A stretch of DNA of 64,000 bases, from assembly GCF_964031165.1 (NCBI RefSeq), contig NZ_OZ035011.1, positions 1,602,001 through 1,666,000 on the forward strand, in the 5' to 3' direction. A program made the translations under genes and the position numbers. The notes beneath the pieces are model-generated. The model saw only the letters and a list, made by a program, of their open reading frames with translations. It did not search any database and was not told where the DNA came from. Source of the stretch: Rickettsiella endosymbiont of Rhagonycha lignosa (GTDB lineage: Bacteria > Pseudomonadota > Gammaproteobacteria > Diplorickettsiales > Diplorickettsiaceae). Shown here in pieces: positions 55,386 to 64,000 of this stretch (positions are counted from its first letter, which is position 1; each line of letters opens with the position of its first letter).

Positions 55386-55418
55386 ACTTTTAAAAATATT
55401 TTATTTTTATTTAAAAAA

Positions 55419-56411
55419 TCAATCATACAGCAAATTGGAAAAAAACCCTTGTTTTTCCATAATTTTTCGTAAAGTTTTCAGACCTTCAACCTGAATTTGC
55501 CTGACCCGCTCGCGGGTTAGGCCAATTACTTCACCAACTTCTTCTAAGGTCATACGATCACAACCTAATAAACCATAACGACGAGCAATAACTTCACGTT
55601 GATTCGTCGATAGTTGTTTTAGCCAACCTTCTAATCGTTTTCTTAGATTTTCACCTTCCAAGATATGTTCAGGATCATTTTCACGATTATCGGATAAGGT
55701 TTCAAGTAAAGGTTTATCCGCTTCACTACTAGCTGGAGCATCAACAGAAGTGATATGTTCATTTAAACCGAGCATACGCTCTACTTCTTCGAAAGGTCTA
55801 TCTAACCACTTAGCAATTTCATCTGAAGTAGGTTTATGATCTAATTTCTGTGTTAATTCTCTTGCTGCTTGTAAATAAACATTCAATTCTTTAACCACAT
55901 GGATTGGAAGACGAACAGTACGCGCTTGATTCATAATAGCTCGTTCAATGGCTTGACGCACCCACCATGTAGCATACGTAGAAAAACGAAAACCGCGCTC
56001 TGGATCAAATTTTTCTACTGCATGCATTAAACCTAAATTACCTTCTTCTATCAGATCCAAAAATTGTAATCCGCGATTATTATAATGTCTGGCTATTTTT
56101 ACCACTAAACGTAAATTACTTTCTATCATTCGTTTACGAGCATCTTGATCCCCTTTTGCAATGAGGCGCGCATAGTAAACTTCTTCTTCAGCCGTCAATA
56201 AAGGAGAGAAACCTATTTCATTTAAATATAATTGGGTTGCGCCAAGTGTCTCATCACGTCGCACATATTTATGGGGTGTTGTTTCTGACTCACCAATTTC
56301 ACGATTTACTAAAAATTTCTCTGGTTTATTTTCGAATACTTGTTCAGACACTACTGAATTTGGCTGTTTTCCACCTCCTCGTTTTTTAAATGCACTTCCT
56401 TTGTTACCCAT
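55419..56411 (-). CDS. rpoS: RNA polymerase sigma factor RpoS
   Basis: Stationary-phase/general stress sigma factor. Region 1.2 ([20 protein letters not shown]), 2.1-2.4 ([40 protein letters not shown]), 3.0 ([14 protein letters not shown]) and 4.2 ([20 protein letters not shown]) are all intact. The length is 330 residues. RpoS controls developmental switching in Legionella and Coxiella. nlpD, the usual upstream neighbour that carries the main rpoS promoter, is absent; a 244-bp non-coding gap takes its place. Confidence 0.97.
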   Translation of the reverse strand: MGNKGSAFKKRGGGKQPNSVVSEQVFENKPEKFLVNREIGESETTPHKYVRRDETLGATQLYLNEIGFSPLLTAEEEVYYARLIAKGDQDARKRMIESNLRLVVKIARHYNNRGLQFLDLIEEGNLGLMHAVEKFDPERGFRFSTYATWWVRQAIERAIMNQARTVRLPIHVVKELNVYLQAARELTQKLDHKPTSDEIAKWLDRPFEEVERMLGLNEHITSVDAPASSEADKPLLETLSDNRENDPEHILEGENLRKRLEGWLKQLSTNQREVIARRYGLLGCDRMTLEEVGEVIGLTRERVRQIQVEGLKTLRKIMEKQGFFSNLLYD

Positions 56412-56655
56412 ATTAACTCTCCCTGAATTAATTAACCTAGATAGAAAGATATATATTAAATAACCATTTTTTTTGTTACTAACATAATTAACAAAGTTTA
56501 AAAATTCTTAGATCTGATTAAATTTTGATTGTTTTGTCGAATATCTATGCATCGGGGCTAATACACTCAAATTAGCATCCCAACTCATTATTCTTGTTGA
56601 AATCTAGCCAAATAGGAAATTTATATCTCTATTTTGCATACTCAAATATTATTCC

Positions 56656-57240
56656 TTAACCCCAAATTTTAAGAGAAGCAAAAACAGCGACCGCTAGTAA
56701 TAGAACAAACCAAGAAAATCGATCGATGTAATGTCGTAATAATTTATCAATATGAACGCCACCCCAACGCATTAAAAAAGCGACTAAAAAAAACCTTCCG
56801 CCACGACCTACCAATGATCCCAAGATAAAGGGTAATAGCGCAACATGCAAGGCCCCAGCCACTATGGTAAATAACTTATAAGGAATAGGTGTAAATCCCG
56901 CCAAAAAAAGTATCCAAAAATTCCATTGATTAAATCCATGCTCAATTTGTTGGTAAGTATTCTCATACCCGAATTGCTGAATATAAGGATGTACCCAATC
57001 AAACGCTATATTCCCTATCCAATAGCCAAATAATCCACCTAAAACAGAAGCTATTGTTGTCAAAAATGCATAACGCCACGCACACTCAGGCTTAGCTAGG
57101 GACATAGGGGCTAACATAACATCAGGTGGGATAGGAAAAAACGAAGACTCTGCAAAACTTAAAACAAATAAATAATACGGAGCATGTGCATGCTTAGCCA
57201 AAGCAAGCATTTTGTCGTAAAGTTTAGAAAAATACTTCAT
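56656..57240 (-). CDS. yqaA: YqaA/DedA-family inner-membrane protein
   Basis: A 194-residue SNARE-associated (VTT) membrane protein. SFAESSFFPIPPDVMLAPMS and the GYWIGNIAFDWVHPYIQQFG and ILFLAGFTPIPYKLFTIVAG segments are DedA signatures. Larger DedA proteins flip undecaprenyl phosphate or phosphatidylethanolamine; the YqaA subgroup has no assigned substrate. It sits between surE and rpoS, the same order as in relatives. Confidence 0.9.
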   Translation of the reverse strand: MKYFSKLYDKMLALAKHAHAPYYLFVLSFAESSFFPIPPDVMLAPMSLAKPECAWRYAFLTTIASVLGGLFGYWIGNIAFDWVHPYIQQFGYENTYQQIEHGFNQWNFWILFLAGFTPIPYKLFTIVAGALHVALLPFILGSLVGRGGRFFLVAFLMRWGGVHIDKLLRHYIDRFSWFVLLLAVAVFASLKIWG

Positions 57241-57281
57241 TGCATATCATACTTTAGATAAAAAATTCAATAAATTCTTGA

Positions 57282-57405
57282 CATTCTTTACACTTGAATT
57301 TTGTCTGTGTTGCCGTTCAACTCGCAATCCTCATATATCTTAAATACACTCCGGTTGCTTCATTTTCTCGGCGCCTTACCTTAAATCCAATAGCTGTAAG
57401 TATAT
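57282..57405. repeat. Dispersed ~125-bp intergenic repeat, copy E (inverted orientation)
   Basis: Read on the minus strand it starts ATATACTTACAGCTATTGG, then aaggcgccgagaa, gaagcaaccggagtgtat, a central hairpin, gaggattgcgagttgaacggc and aacacagacaaaattcaag. It lies between yqaA and surE and ends 9 bp from the surE stop. Confidence 0.85.
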
Positions 57406-57414
57406 CAAGATAAT

Positions 57415-58179
57415 TTAAAGTTTCGGATCCATTTTAACAATCCAATCTTCAATCTGGTCTCGAGCAGCATGATGGGTTAAATCAAGCTGTAAAGGTGTAA
57501 TACTAACTTGTGATTGGCTCATAGCATAAAAATCTGTACCTACTCCTGCATCATCTTCCTTTCCGGAACTACCAATCCAGTAAATGGTATGCCCTCTCGG
57601 ATCTTTACTAGGCATCATTCTGTCAGCATTATGGCGGGTTCCTAACCGTGTTACTTCATATCCTTTTAAGTCTTCAAAAGCGACGTCCGGGATATTTACA
57701 TTTAAAATAGTCTTAGCTGGAATTGGTTTTTCATATAAAAGGGTTACCAACCTCTTCGCAACTTCTGCTGCTGTAGAATAATACATCGGCTCATTTCCAG
57801 CGATTGAAAAAGCAATCGCTGGAATTCCTAGAAAACGTCCTTCCATTGCGGCCGCCACAGTTCCTGAGTAGAAAACATCCTCACCTAAATTAGAGCCCGC
57901 ATTAATACCTGATACGACCATATCAGGAAGTTTGTCTTGACTTAACAGACCTGTTAAGGCGAGATGAACGCAGTCTGTTGGAGTCCCTTGCACACTAATA
58001 ATATTATCCTCAAAGTATCTTAATCTTAAAGGATGCTGCAAAGTTAACGAATTACTGGCCCCGCTGCGATCCCTATCTGGAGCTACAATAGTAACTTCTG
58101 CGATTTGGGCTAAAGCTTTAGCTAAAATCGACAAGCCCGGAGCATGTACACCATCGTCATTACTGATAAGAATTTTCAT
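57415..58179 (-). CDS. surE: 5'/3'-nucleotidase SurE
   Basis: Metal-dependent phosphatase acting on nucleoside monophosphates and polyphosphate. The active-site motif SNDDGVHAPG is at residues 6-15, with SGTVAAAMEGRFLGIPAIAFS and VNIPD following. Length 254. In many gammaproteobacteria surE is next to pcm, nlpD and rpoS; here pcm and nlpD are missing and yqaA intervenes. Confidence 0.96.
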   Translation of the reverse strand: MKILISNDDGVHAPGLSILAKALAQIAEVTIVAPDRDRSGASNSLTLQHPLRLRYFEDNIISVQGTPTDCVHLALTGLLSQDKLPDMVVSGINAGSNLGEDVFYSGTVAAAMEGRFLGIPAIAFSIAGNEPMYYSTAAEVAKRLVTLLYEKPIPAKTILNVNIPDVAFEDLKGYEVTRLGTRHNADRMMPSKDPRGHTIYWIGSSGKEDDAGVGTDFYAMSQSQVSITPLQLDLTHHAARDQIEDWIVKMDPKL

Positions 58180-58181
58180 TT

Positions 58182-58502
58182 TTAAGATACTCTTGAAACT
58201 AAAAGGGCGCTTTCAGAAAATTTGGTAAGTATAGGCAATACAATTAAAATAACACCGAAAATCAATAAAGTAATTGGGCGACTCAGAGGAACTTGGGAGG
58301 GATTATTTCGATAGTTTTTATACTGAATGAGGGAACCGAATAGTAAAGCTATCCCAATAGCCAAACTCATATTATAAAGTGCACCCGTCAACAGAGACAT
58401 AGGCAATAAAAGTTTATCTGATAAGTCACCTAGTGATCCTGGAATTTGGGCATAGGCATCTATTGAAGCTATATTTAGGATAAAAAGAATATTTTTTTTC
58501 AT
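58182..58502 (-). CDS. IcmD/IcmC-like small membrane protein (Dot/Icm or conjugation type)
   Basis: A 106-residue protein with a signal peptide (to about residue 18, DAYA) and two hydrophobic helices separated by a basic loop. The pattern MSLAIGIALLFGSLIQYKNY, then NNPSQVPLSRPI and LLIFGVILIVLPIL, closely resembles IcmD/DotP and IcmC/DotE/TraP-type components of IVB secretion, which have a helix, a KxYKxNPxQxP loop and a second helix. It stands alone, 2 bases before surE, away from any other dot/icm gene. It could be a paralogue or a dispersed real subunit. Confidence 0.55.
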   Translation of the reverse strand: MKKNILFILNIASIDAYAQIPGSLGDLSDKLLLPMSLLTGALYNMSLAIGIALLFGSLIQYKNYRNNPSQVPLSRPITLLIFGVILIVLPILTKFSESALLVSRVS

Positions 58503-58646
58503 AAAAATTTTTTAATTGCTTAGAACGCTAGTAGCTGCATATTGCTAGTATGAAGATACGAATTTTTTGAATTCATTGCAAGCGCAATATATTCAGACGC
58601 CAAGTTATAAAAAGCTAAATATGTAAATCTCAAAGAATGGATTTAT

Positions 58647-59165
58647 TTAGCCATTACATTTCAGGTTTTTAGTGTTTTCCCTATCTATTCTTACCCTTCC
58701 TGTTTGACTTATTTTAATTAATCTAGCTATTTTCTGTGAGAATGCACTAACGCAAACGATAAAACTGCCATTTTGGCTAGAGCCATTTGGATACATCTGT
58801 AAATAATTGTCTGAGCGAAATCCATGCCATTCTAAAAAATCCCAATAACTCAAAGCAGGATAAACATATAATAAACTTCCATTTTCAATTGAAGAAGAAC
58901 TTTTATTTATTAAAACGATCCAACCATCCTTCCAACGCCCTGAACAGTTTTTCCCATCTTTACTCTTACATATTGTTATCACATTCTGATGCCTAATTGC
59001 TTCACTCCGAGCATAATCTAGAGTGGAACGGACTCGTTCAGTTAAAATAAATAAACGGAGTTCAAGAGCTAAATGTTTATAGACTGGAAATGCTAGAGTT
59101 AACAAAATACTGCTTAATGCAATGGTAAATAATAACTCAACCAGGCTAAAACCCAATTCATACAA
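58647..59165 (-). CDS. Type IV pseudopilin, GspH/FimT family
   Basis: The prepilin site is GFSLVELLFTIALSSILLTL with cleavage after the glycine and Glu at +5. The C-terminal part is a GspH/FimT beta domain (ALELRLFILTERVRSTLDYA, ICKSKDG, WKDGWIVLINK). The frame continues upstream to 59249, inside the glycosylase gene, which would give an unusual 33-residue leader. TTG at 59165 gives the typical short leader MYELG, so I prefer it. FimT-type minor pilins prime type IV pili; no other pilin gene is nearby. Confidence 0.78.
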   Translation of the reverse strand: MYELGFSLVELLFTIALSSILLTLAFPVYKHLALELRLFILTERVRSTLDYARSEAIRHQNVITICKSKDGKNCSGRWKDGWIVLINKSSSSIENGSLLYVYPALSYWDFLEWHGFRSDNYLQMYPNGSSQNGSFIVCVSAFSQKIARLIKISQTGRVRIDRENTKNLKCNG

Positions 59166-59185
59166 ACTATTTTTACAGGACCTAA

Positions 59186-59914
59186 TTAACGGTTTTGTTC
59201 GATACTTTCTAGGTCCAATTGTTTTTTTACACATTGCATATCTTGCCAAGCTTTCCGTTTTTCGCGTGGAGAACGAAGTAAATAAGCGGGATGGTAAGTA
59301 ACTAACAAGGGAATTTTTTTTTCCCCAAAATGAAACAAATTTCCGCGTAAATTCGCCATTGATGCGTCTGTTGATAATAAATAATGTGCAGCAATTCGAC
59401 CAACTGCTAAAATTAATTTTGGCTTAATTAAACTAATTTGCCGCAGTAAATAAGGTGTGCACGCCTTTACTTCTTCCAAAGAGGGATCACGATTATTGGG
59501 TGGGCGTGATTTTAAAATATTTGCAATATAGTAATCCCCTCGTTCAAAACCGATCGAAGACAACATATTTGTCAATAATTGCCCCCCCCGACCTACAAAA
59601 GGTTCTCCTTGTTTATCCTCATTCGCTCCTGGGGCTTCTCCAATGACCAATAAATCGGCATCAGAATTTCCCACTCCAAATACAGGATTACTACGTGTTT
59701 TATAAAGATTACAGGATTTGCAGTTATTTACTGCCAACCTTAATGCTTGCCAATCCAGTGCCGAGATTTTTTGTTCGCGAGTCATTTCCGATTTTCTGGG
59801 CATACTATTGTCCTTAACTGTTTCCTTAGAAAGTTTATTGCCATTCTCACGCAAGATCCAAAGAGGAATTTCCATTTTTTTAAAATAATGTAGATGTTTT
59901 TCTTTATCTAACAT
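59186..59914 (-). CDS. Family 4 (UDGa-type) uracil-DNA glycosylase with an altered Fe-S ligand
   Basis: Removes uracil from DNA. Active-site segments: VIGEAPGANEDKQGEPFVG, GRGGQLLTNML and TYHPAYLLRSPREKRKAWQD. The family has four cysteines for a [4Fe-4S] cluster. Here CKSC and KACTPYL supply three, but the third-position cysteine of KCRPP is serine (KSRPPNNRD, codon TCA). The spacing to the last cysteine is preserved (16). Either serine coordinates the cluster or it is lost. The N-terminal 60 residues are an extension of unclear role. Length 242. Confidence 0.9.
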   Translation of the reverse strand: MLDKEKHLHYFKKMEIPLWILRENGNKLSKETVKDNSMPRKSEMTREQKISALDWQALRLAVNNCKSCNLYKTRSNPVFGVGNSDADLLVIGEAPGANEDKQGEPFVGRGGQLLTNMLSSIGFERGDYYIANILKSRPPNNRDPSLEEVKACTPYLLRQISLIKPKLILAVGRIAAHYLLSTDASMANLRGNLFHFGEKKIPLLVTYHPAYLLRSPREKRKAWQDMQCVKKQLDLESIEQNR

Positions 59915-59918
59915 CTGT

Positions 59919-60218
59919 TTAAGCTTTACATAAATAAATAATTAAATTTTTGTTCGGTAATTGTGTAAGACAATATTTTGTTCCCCATCGTTTTTCAGGT
60001 AAATAAAATTGACTCGGTTTACAAACTCCTCTAAGGTAACTCCATTCTTCGCAATAACTTCGATCATGAAATACGCAAACGCCCGTTACACCCGATGATT
60101 CATTCATCATTTCCAACCGACCGCTGTGATGAACACAATAAATAGAAGCTGGGTTAGGCATCGAAAAAGCTGCGACATTCATTAATAAGAAGGGAAATAT
60201 AATTAACCATTTTTTCAT
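59919..60218 (-). CDS. DUF333 domain-containing periplasmic protein
   Basis: A signal peptide (MKKWLIIFPFLLMNVAAFS) is followed by the DUF333 motif: MPNPASIYCVHHSGRLEMM, GVCVFHDRSYCEEWSYLRGV and C at the family positions. DUF333 proteins were once called putative hemolysins without proof. A second half of about 30 residues with two more cysteines extends beyond the domain. Seven cysteines in the mature part suggest disulfides, consistent with DsbA in the window. It precedes the glycosylase by 4 bases. Confidence 0.85.
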   Translation of the reverse strand: MKKWLIIFPFLLMNVAAFSMPNPASIYCVHHSGRLEMMNESSGVTGVCVFHDRSYCEEWSYLRGVCKPSQFYLPEKRWGTKYCLTQLPNKNLIIYLCKA

Positions 60219-60376
60219 AACTAATCCTAATTCATGAGAGCATGAACTATTCTAGCAGAAATTGAGTTACTAAATCTGTTATTTAACCGTAATAGCTAAC
60301 GTTAAATACGGAATTTTATTACTTTTAGCCTTCAGCTATTCAACAACTTAAATAGATCCAGTATACTTTCTGTGTT

Positions 60377-61003
60377 ATGTTAGATCAGCAACTCATCGTA
60401 CGACCTTTACAGCAGGGCGACTATAATACAATAGCCCAAGCCATGCGTGTTTTTACCGAAGCGCGGAATCCTGAAACTCCAGATGAAATTTGGTTCATTG
60501 AACACGCCCCCGTTTACACCCTAGGTCAAGCAGGTAAACTGGAACATATCCTTAATCCCGGGAATATTCCCATCGAAAAAACCGATCGGGGTGGGCAAGT
60601 AACCTATCATGGTCCTGGTCAGTTGGTTATTTACCCACTTCTAAACCTTCGCCGTCTTAATCTAGGTGTGCGTGAGTTAGTTTCTCTTCTAGAAAACACA
60701 ATCATTAATTTATTAGCAACGTACGCTATAAATGCTGAAGCAAAAAAAGAAGCTCCGGGTGTTTATGTCAACTCTGCTAAAATTGCTTCTATTGGCCTAC
60801 GCATTCGACGGGGTTATTGTTATCATGGCCTAGCGTTCAATATAGCCATGGATCTTAATCCTTTTGCAGGAATTAATCCCTGTGGCATGAGTCGGCTTAC
60901 GATCACTCAACTTTCAGATTTAGGGGGACCCACTGATCTTAATAGAGTAACAGCTGACTTTATCAAGCAGTTTCAACAAGAAATTGGGATTTATCAATGT
61001 TAA
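60377..61003 (+). CDS. lipB: Octanoyl-[acyl-carrier-protein]:protein transferase
   Basis: Transfers octanoate from ACP to lipoyl domains. Motifs: VYTLGQAGKLEHIL, DRGGQVTYHGPGQLVIYPLL, VYVNSAKIASIGLRIRRG with the catalytic lysine, and LNPFAGINPCGMSRL with the catalytic cysteine. Length 208. It is followed by lipA, the next enzyme, 142 bp downstream on the same strand. Confidence 0.96.
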   Translation: MLDQQLIVRPLQQGDYNTIAQAMRVFTEARNPETPDEIWFIEHAPVYTLGQAGKLEHILNPGNIPIEKTDRGGQVTYHGPGQLVIYPLLNLRRLNLGVRELVSLLENTIINLLATYAINAEAKKEAPGVYVNSAKIASIGLRIRRGYCYHGLAFNIAMDLNPFAGINPCGMSRLTITQLSDLGGPTDLNRVTADFIKQFQQEIGIYQC

Positions 61004-61145
61004 ATTTCATTAAAATTAATTATTTATCATGGATTTTTCAATAGTTTTACTTAAAAATAATTTCAACAAATATCATACTAGACTAACGTATACCTCAATA
61101 ACAGTATGCTAAAATTACTTCTTTTATTATAAAATTTTTAAAATT

Positions 61146-62096
61146 ATGGAATTAAAAACACCGGATCCTAGACAAAAACAACGCGGAGCTGAAAAAATGG
61201 CTCGCATTCCAATAAAAATTGAGCCTACTATCCCATTACGTAAACCGGATTGGATTCGCATCAAATTACCGACAACAGCTGCTGTAGATCAACTTAAAAC
61301 CATGTTACGGGAAAATCGCCTTCACACGGTATGTGAAGAAGCTTCTTGTCCAAATTTAAGCGAATGTTTTAGTCATGGCACGGCTACCTTTATGATTATG
61401 GGAGACAAATGTACTCGTCGATGTACATTTTGTGATGTTGGTCATGGACGGCCTGATCCACTCGATCCAGATGAACCAAAAAATCTAGCAAAGACAGTAA
61501 AACAAATGGGACTTCGCTATGTTGTTATTACTTCTGTCGATCGAGATGATCTACGTGATGGAGGAGCAGCTCACTTTACTGCATGTTTACAAGCCTTACG
61601 TCAAAGTTGTCCTAACTTGACCATAGAGGTGCTTGTGCCCGATTTTCGAGGCCGTATGAATATTGCTTTAGATGCAATCACACCTGAATTACCTGATGTG
61701 TTTAATCATAATATCGAAACAGTACCACGTTTATATAAACAAGCTCGCCCAGGTTCAGATTATAATTGGTCACTACAATTATTATTCGAATTTAAGAATC
61801 GCTTCCCAGACATACCTACCAAATCAGGACTTATGTTAGGGCTAGGAGAAACCTTGGAAGAGGTTAGAGAAGTCATGCAAGATCTACGTAAACATCAGGT
61901 GGATATGATCACCATCGGTCAATATCTCGCACCTAGTCGTCATCATTTTCCTGTTGCACGTTATGTGACTCCCCAAGAATTCCAAGATCTTGGCCATTTA
62001 GCAAAAAAAATGGGATTTATTCGTGTAGCGAGTGGACCGCTAGTCCGCTCTTCATATCATGCCGATAAACAAGCGGCTGGAGAAAATGTAGCCTAA
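61146..62096 (+). CDS. lipA: Lipoyl synthase
   Basis: Radical-SAM enzyme that inserts two sulfurs into protein-bound octanoate. Auxiliary cluster ligands: [14 protein letters not shown]; radical-SAM triad: CTRRCTFC; C-terminal RSSYHAD provides the serine ligand. [20 protein letters not shown] and [12 protein letters not shown] agree. Length 316. The stop (TAATG) overlaps the next start by one base, so downstream translation may be coupled. Confidence 0.97.
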   Translation: MELKTPDPRQKQRGAEKMARIPIKIEPTIPLRKPDWIRIKLPTTAAVDQLKTMLRENRLHTVCEEASCPNLSECFSHGTATFMIMGDKCTRRCTFCDVGHGRPDPLDPDEPKNLAKTVKQMGLRYVVITSVDRDDLRDGGAAHFTACLQALRQSCPNLTIEVLVPDFRGRMNIALDAITPELPDVFNHNIETVPRLYKQARPGSDYNWSLQLLFEFKNRFPDIPTKSGLMLGLGETLEEVREVMQDLRKHQVDMITIGQYLAPSRHHFPVARYVTPQEFQDLGHLAKKMGFIRVASGPLVRSSYHADKQAAGENVA

Positions 62097-64000
62097 TGAC
62101 GCTTCCCGATCTCAAACCTTTTTTTGATTGGCTACAAATTCATCCCTATTTAGCAGGTTTAATTACTTATTTTATTGCCTTTCTCGAATGCCTGGTGATG
62201 ATAGGATTATTAGTGCCAGGGGCTGTTTTCATGACGACAATCGGTACCTTAATTGGAATAGGAGTTTTATCATTTACACCTATTGTTTTATGGGCAATTG
62301 CAGGGGCTATCACCGGTGATGTACTTAGTTTTTGGATAGGTAGGCATTACCACCATCACAGTAAAGATTTTTGGCTATTTCGTCGTTATCCCAAACTTTT
62401 ACGAAAAGGCGAAGCTTTTTTTAATAAGCATGGTGGAAAAAGTATTTTCTTTGGTCGTTTTTTTGGACCTATTCGCGCTATTTTACCTTTTATCGCAGGC
62501 ATGGTACGAATGCCTAGCCGCCAATTTTTAATTGCAGATATCATTTCTGCTATTGCCTGGGCGCCGGTCTATATGTTACCTGGTATTCTTTTGGGTCAAG
62601 CTTCCCAACAATTACCACCTGAAGTAGCCAGTAAATTAATTATATTTGTTGTGTTGCTTTTATTGTTTGTTTGGCTAGTTTATGCTTTTATAAAATCTTG
62701 TTACGCATGGTTTAGTCGTTTATTAGATAAACAGGTTGCATATCTTTGGTGCTTCACACGTAACCATCCCAAGCTTAAAACCATCACTTCTCTTTTAACA
62801 GATCATCGACATCCTCAATCACATGCTCATTTAGCGCTTGCATTAATTTGCATTTTTTGCGCTATGGGATTTTTATTTATAGCCTTTAGTGTTGCACATC
62901 AAGGTTTTGCAACGTATTTAAATGAACCCATTTATCATTTAATGCGTAGCTTACGTCAACAAAACTTAGACATGGTTTTTGTAGCTATGGCTGAGTTGAG
63001 CCCAAAAATACTCGCTGTATTTTGGATGATTATGTTAGGGTTTTTTTTAATAAAAAGAAATTTTTGGTTAAGCTTACATTGGGGACTAGCAGGGATATTA
63101 AGCTATGGTTTGGGTGATATGTTTAAACATATTTTACATATAACTCGTCCCCATGGATTAATCCAATCACCTCTTGGAGCATCTTTCCCTAGCGGACATA
63201 CCGTTAGTGGCATTTCAATTTTGGGATTTTTCTCTGTATTAATTGCTATAGAAAAACCTAAATCTCAACGAATGTTAATTTATGGATTTACCAGCTTCAT
63301 TATTCTCTTAGTTATGTTTTCACGTATTTACTTAACTGCTCACTGGTTTAGCGATATTTTGGCCGGCGCTATGCTAGGAATTAGTATTCTCGCTGGACTA
63401 ATACTTTCGTATAGTAGAAAAATAGAACATACAACTATTTCATCAACCAACATTGCTGCTTTAGGTATTTTAATTTTATTGCTATGTTGGGGCGCTAATC
63501 TCAACTATGGATATAAAAAATTATTCTCAAATTCTCAACTTTTTTTTCCAGAACAAACTATCAGTTTTAATACCTGGTGGAATAATGCTAAATCCGTAAA
63601 GCCGATTTATCGTATAGGTCATTTTGGTCAAAAAATTGAAGCGTTAAATATACAATGGGCAGGAAAACTCTCTGATATTCAAAATCATTTAGAAAAACAT
63701 GCTTGGCATACACTTCCAAAAACGAAAATTTATACAACACTGTATCAGTTGAGTTTACATAATCATGATCCAAACCTACCTTTGTTTGTTTCCTCAAATG
63801 CAGGTGAAGCACCTGCCTTAACCATGACTAAATATTTTCCATCGACACATAATTTATTAGTTTTAAATCTTTGGAGTTCTCATAAAAGCCTAAGCAATGG
63901 TTTTCCAGTTTGGTTAGGTCTAGTTCATTATCATAAAACCTGGCATTTGCAATTTCAGCCGTTAAAAACGCAGACTATTCTGCAACAGCTTACGCCGGCT
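62096..64000 (+). CDS. DedA-PAP2-LssY fusion membrane protein (incomplete at window end)
   Basis: ATG 62096 overlaps the lipA stop; the frame is open for 635 codons to the edge. The N-terminus is a DedA/VTT domain (FLECLVMIGLLVPGAVFMTT, GRFFGPIRAILPFIAGMVRM, AWAPVYMLPGILLGQAS). The middle is a PAP2 phosphatase: KHILHITRPHG, SFPSGHTVSG and SRIYLTAHWFSDILAG carry the conserved basic and histidine residues. The last 180 residues resemble the LssY C-terminal domain. This architecture is that of Legionella LssY, near lssABD secretion genes. Lipid phosphatase/flippase activity is inferred. Confidence 0.85.
   Translation, partial: MTLPDLKPFFDWLQIHPYLAGLITYFIAFLECLVMIGLLVPGAVFMTTIGTLIGIGVLSFTPIVLWAIAGAITGDVLSFWIGRHYHHHSKDFWLFRRYPKLLRKGEAFFNKHGGKSIFFGRFFGPIRAILPFIAGMVRMPSRQFLIADIISAIAWAPVYMLPGILLGQASQQLPPEVASKLIIFVVLLLLFVWLVYAFIKSCYAWFSRLLDKQVAYLWCFTRNHPKLKTITSLLTDHRHPQSHAHLALALICIFCAMGFLFIAFSVAHQGFATYLNEPIYHLMRSLRQQNLDMVFVAMAELSPKILAVFWMIMLGFFLIKRNFWLSLHWGLAGILSYGLGDMFKHILHITRPHGLIQSPLGASFPSGHTVSGISILGFFSVLIAIEKPKSQRMLIYGFTSFIILLVMFSRIYLTAHWFSDILAGAMLGISILAGLILSYSRKIEHTTISSTNIAALGILILLLCWGANLNYGYKKLFSNSQLFFPEQTISFNTWWNNAKSVKPIYRIGHFGQKIEALNIQWAGKLSDIQNHLEKHAWHTLPKTKIYTTLYQLSLHNHDPNLPLFVSSNAGEAPALTMTKYFPSTHNLLVLNLWSSHKSLSNGFPVWLGLVHYHKTWHLQFQPLKTQTILQQLTPA

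Overview
The window is an AT-rich gammaproteobacterial chromosome segment. Gene content and order point to Legionellales, most like Coxiellaceae (Rickettsiella/Diplorickettsia/Coxiella type). This is inferred from gene families only, since no rRNA marker is present. Supporting hints are a surE-yqaA-rpoS block without nlpD and pcm, a lipoprotein DsbA, an IcmD/IcmC-like small membrane protein, an LssY-type DedA-PAP2 fusion, tandem MFS carriers of phagosomal-transporter flavour, several very large lysine/glutamate-rich proteins of unknown function among housekeeping genes, and many AT-driven TTG/GTG starts. I see no tRNA, rRNA, CRISPR array, transposase or integrase.

Layout. 1-7.5 kb: the 5' part of an unknown gene, then yibN-grxC-secB-coaE, pmbA, a HPr/DUF1460/IscA-type group and an aromatic amino-acid permease. 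7.5-11.4 kb: an accessory-looking stretch with a small membrane peptide, a receiver-domain gene broken at a poly-A tract, a 26-bp perfect palindrome, an XRE/S24-like regulator, a YhhQ transporter, a DUF985 cupin and an orphan gene. 11.4-13.9 kb: htpG behind a near-consensus heat-shock promoter, then a small membrane protein. 14-21.4 kb: a sugar catabolic cluster (kdgK, galM, SMP-30 lactonase, MFS sugar carrier, SDR, manD, with eda divergent). Read together these encode uptake of an aldose, its oxidation to an aldonate, dehydration to KDG, phosphorylation and aldol cleavage to pyruvate plus glyceraldehyde-3-phosphate. 21.5-23.9 kb: a TpsB-type outer-membrane transporter and a collagen-like lipoprotein.

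24-30 kb: a CADD-family p-aminobenzoate synthase gene, then dsbA-mlaFEDCB-murA, which makes lipid-asymmetry transport and peptidoglycan precursors. 30-37 kb: a structured intergenic region, rpiA, ahcY, metK and two overlapping MFS genes. 37-44.5 kb: three large unknown genes (one polytopic membrane protein and two soluble, possibly effector-like proteins) around tdk and a thioredoxin-fold gene. 44.6-49.2 kb: tusE, yccA, murI, a TauE/SafE permease, a CDF zinc exporter and lolA. 49.3-54.8 kb: biotin genes bioB-bioF-bioC, a UbiA-type prenyltransferase and bioA. 54.9-64 kb: a second VUT-family transporter, rpoS, yqaA, surE, the IcmD-like gene, a pseudopilin, a family-4 uracil-DNA glycosylase, a DUF333 protein, lipB, lipA and the start of the LssY-like fusion.

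The most notable non-coding signal is a dispersed repeat of about 125 bp. It has five copies (about 4.1, 13.9, 20.6, 33.0 and 57.3 kb), inverted termini (ATATACTC...GAGTATAT in the best copy) and a conserved centre. Four of the five copies end within 2-11 bp of a stop codon. It resembles a MITE that may have been taken over as a 3'-end element.
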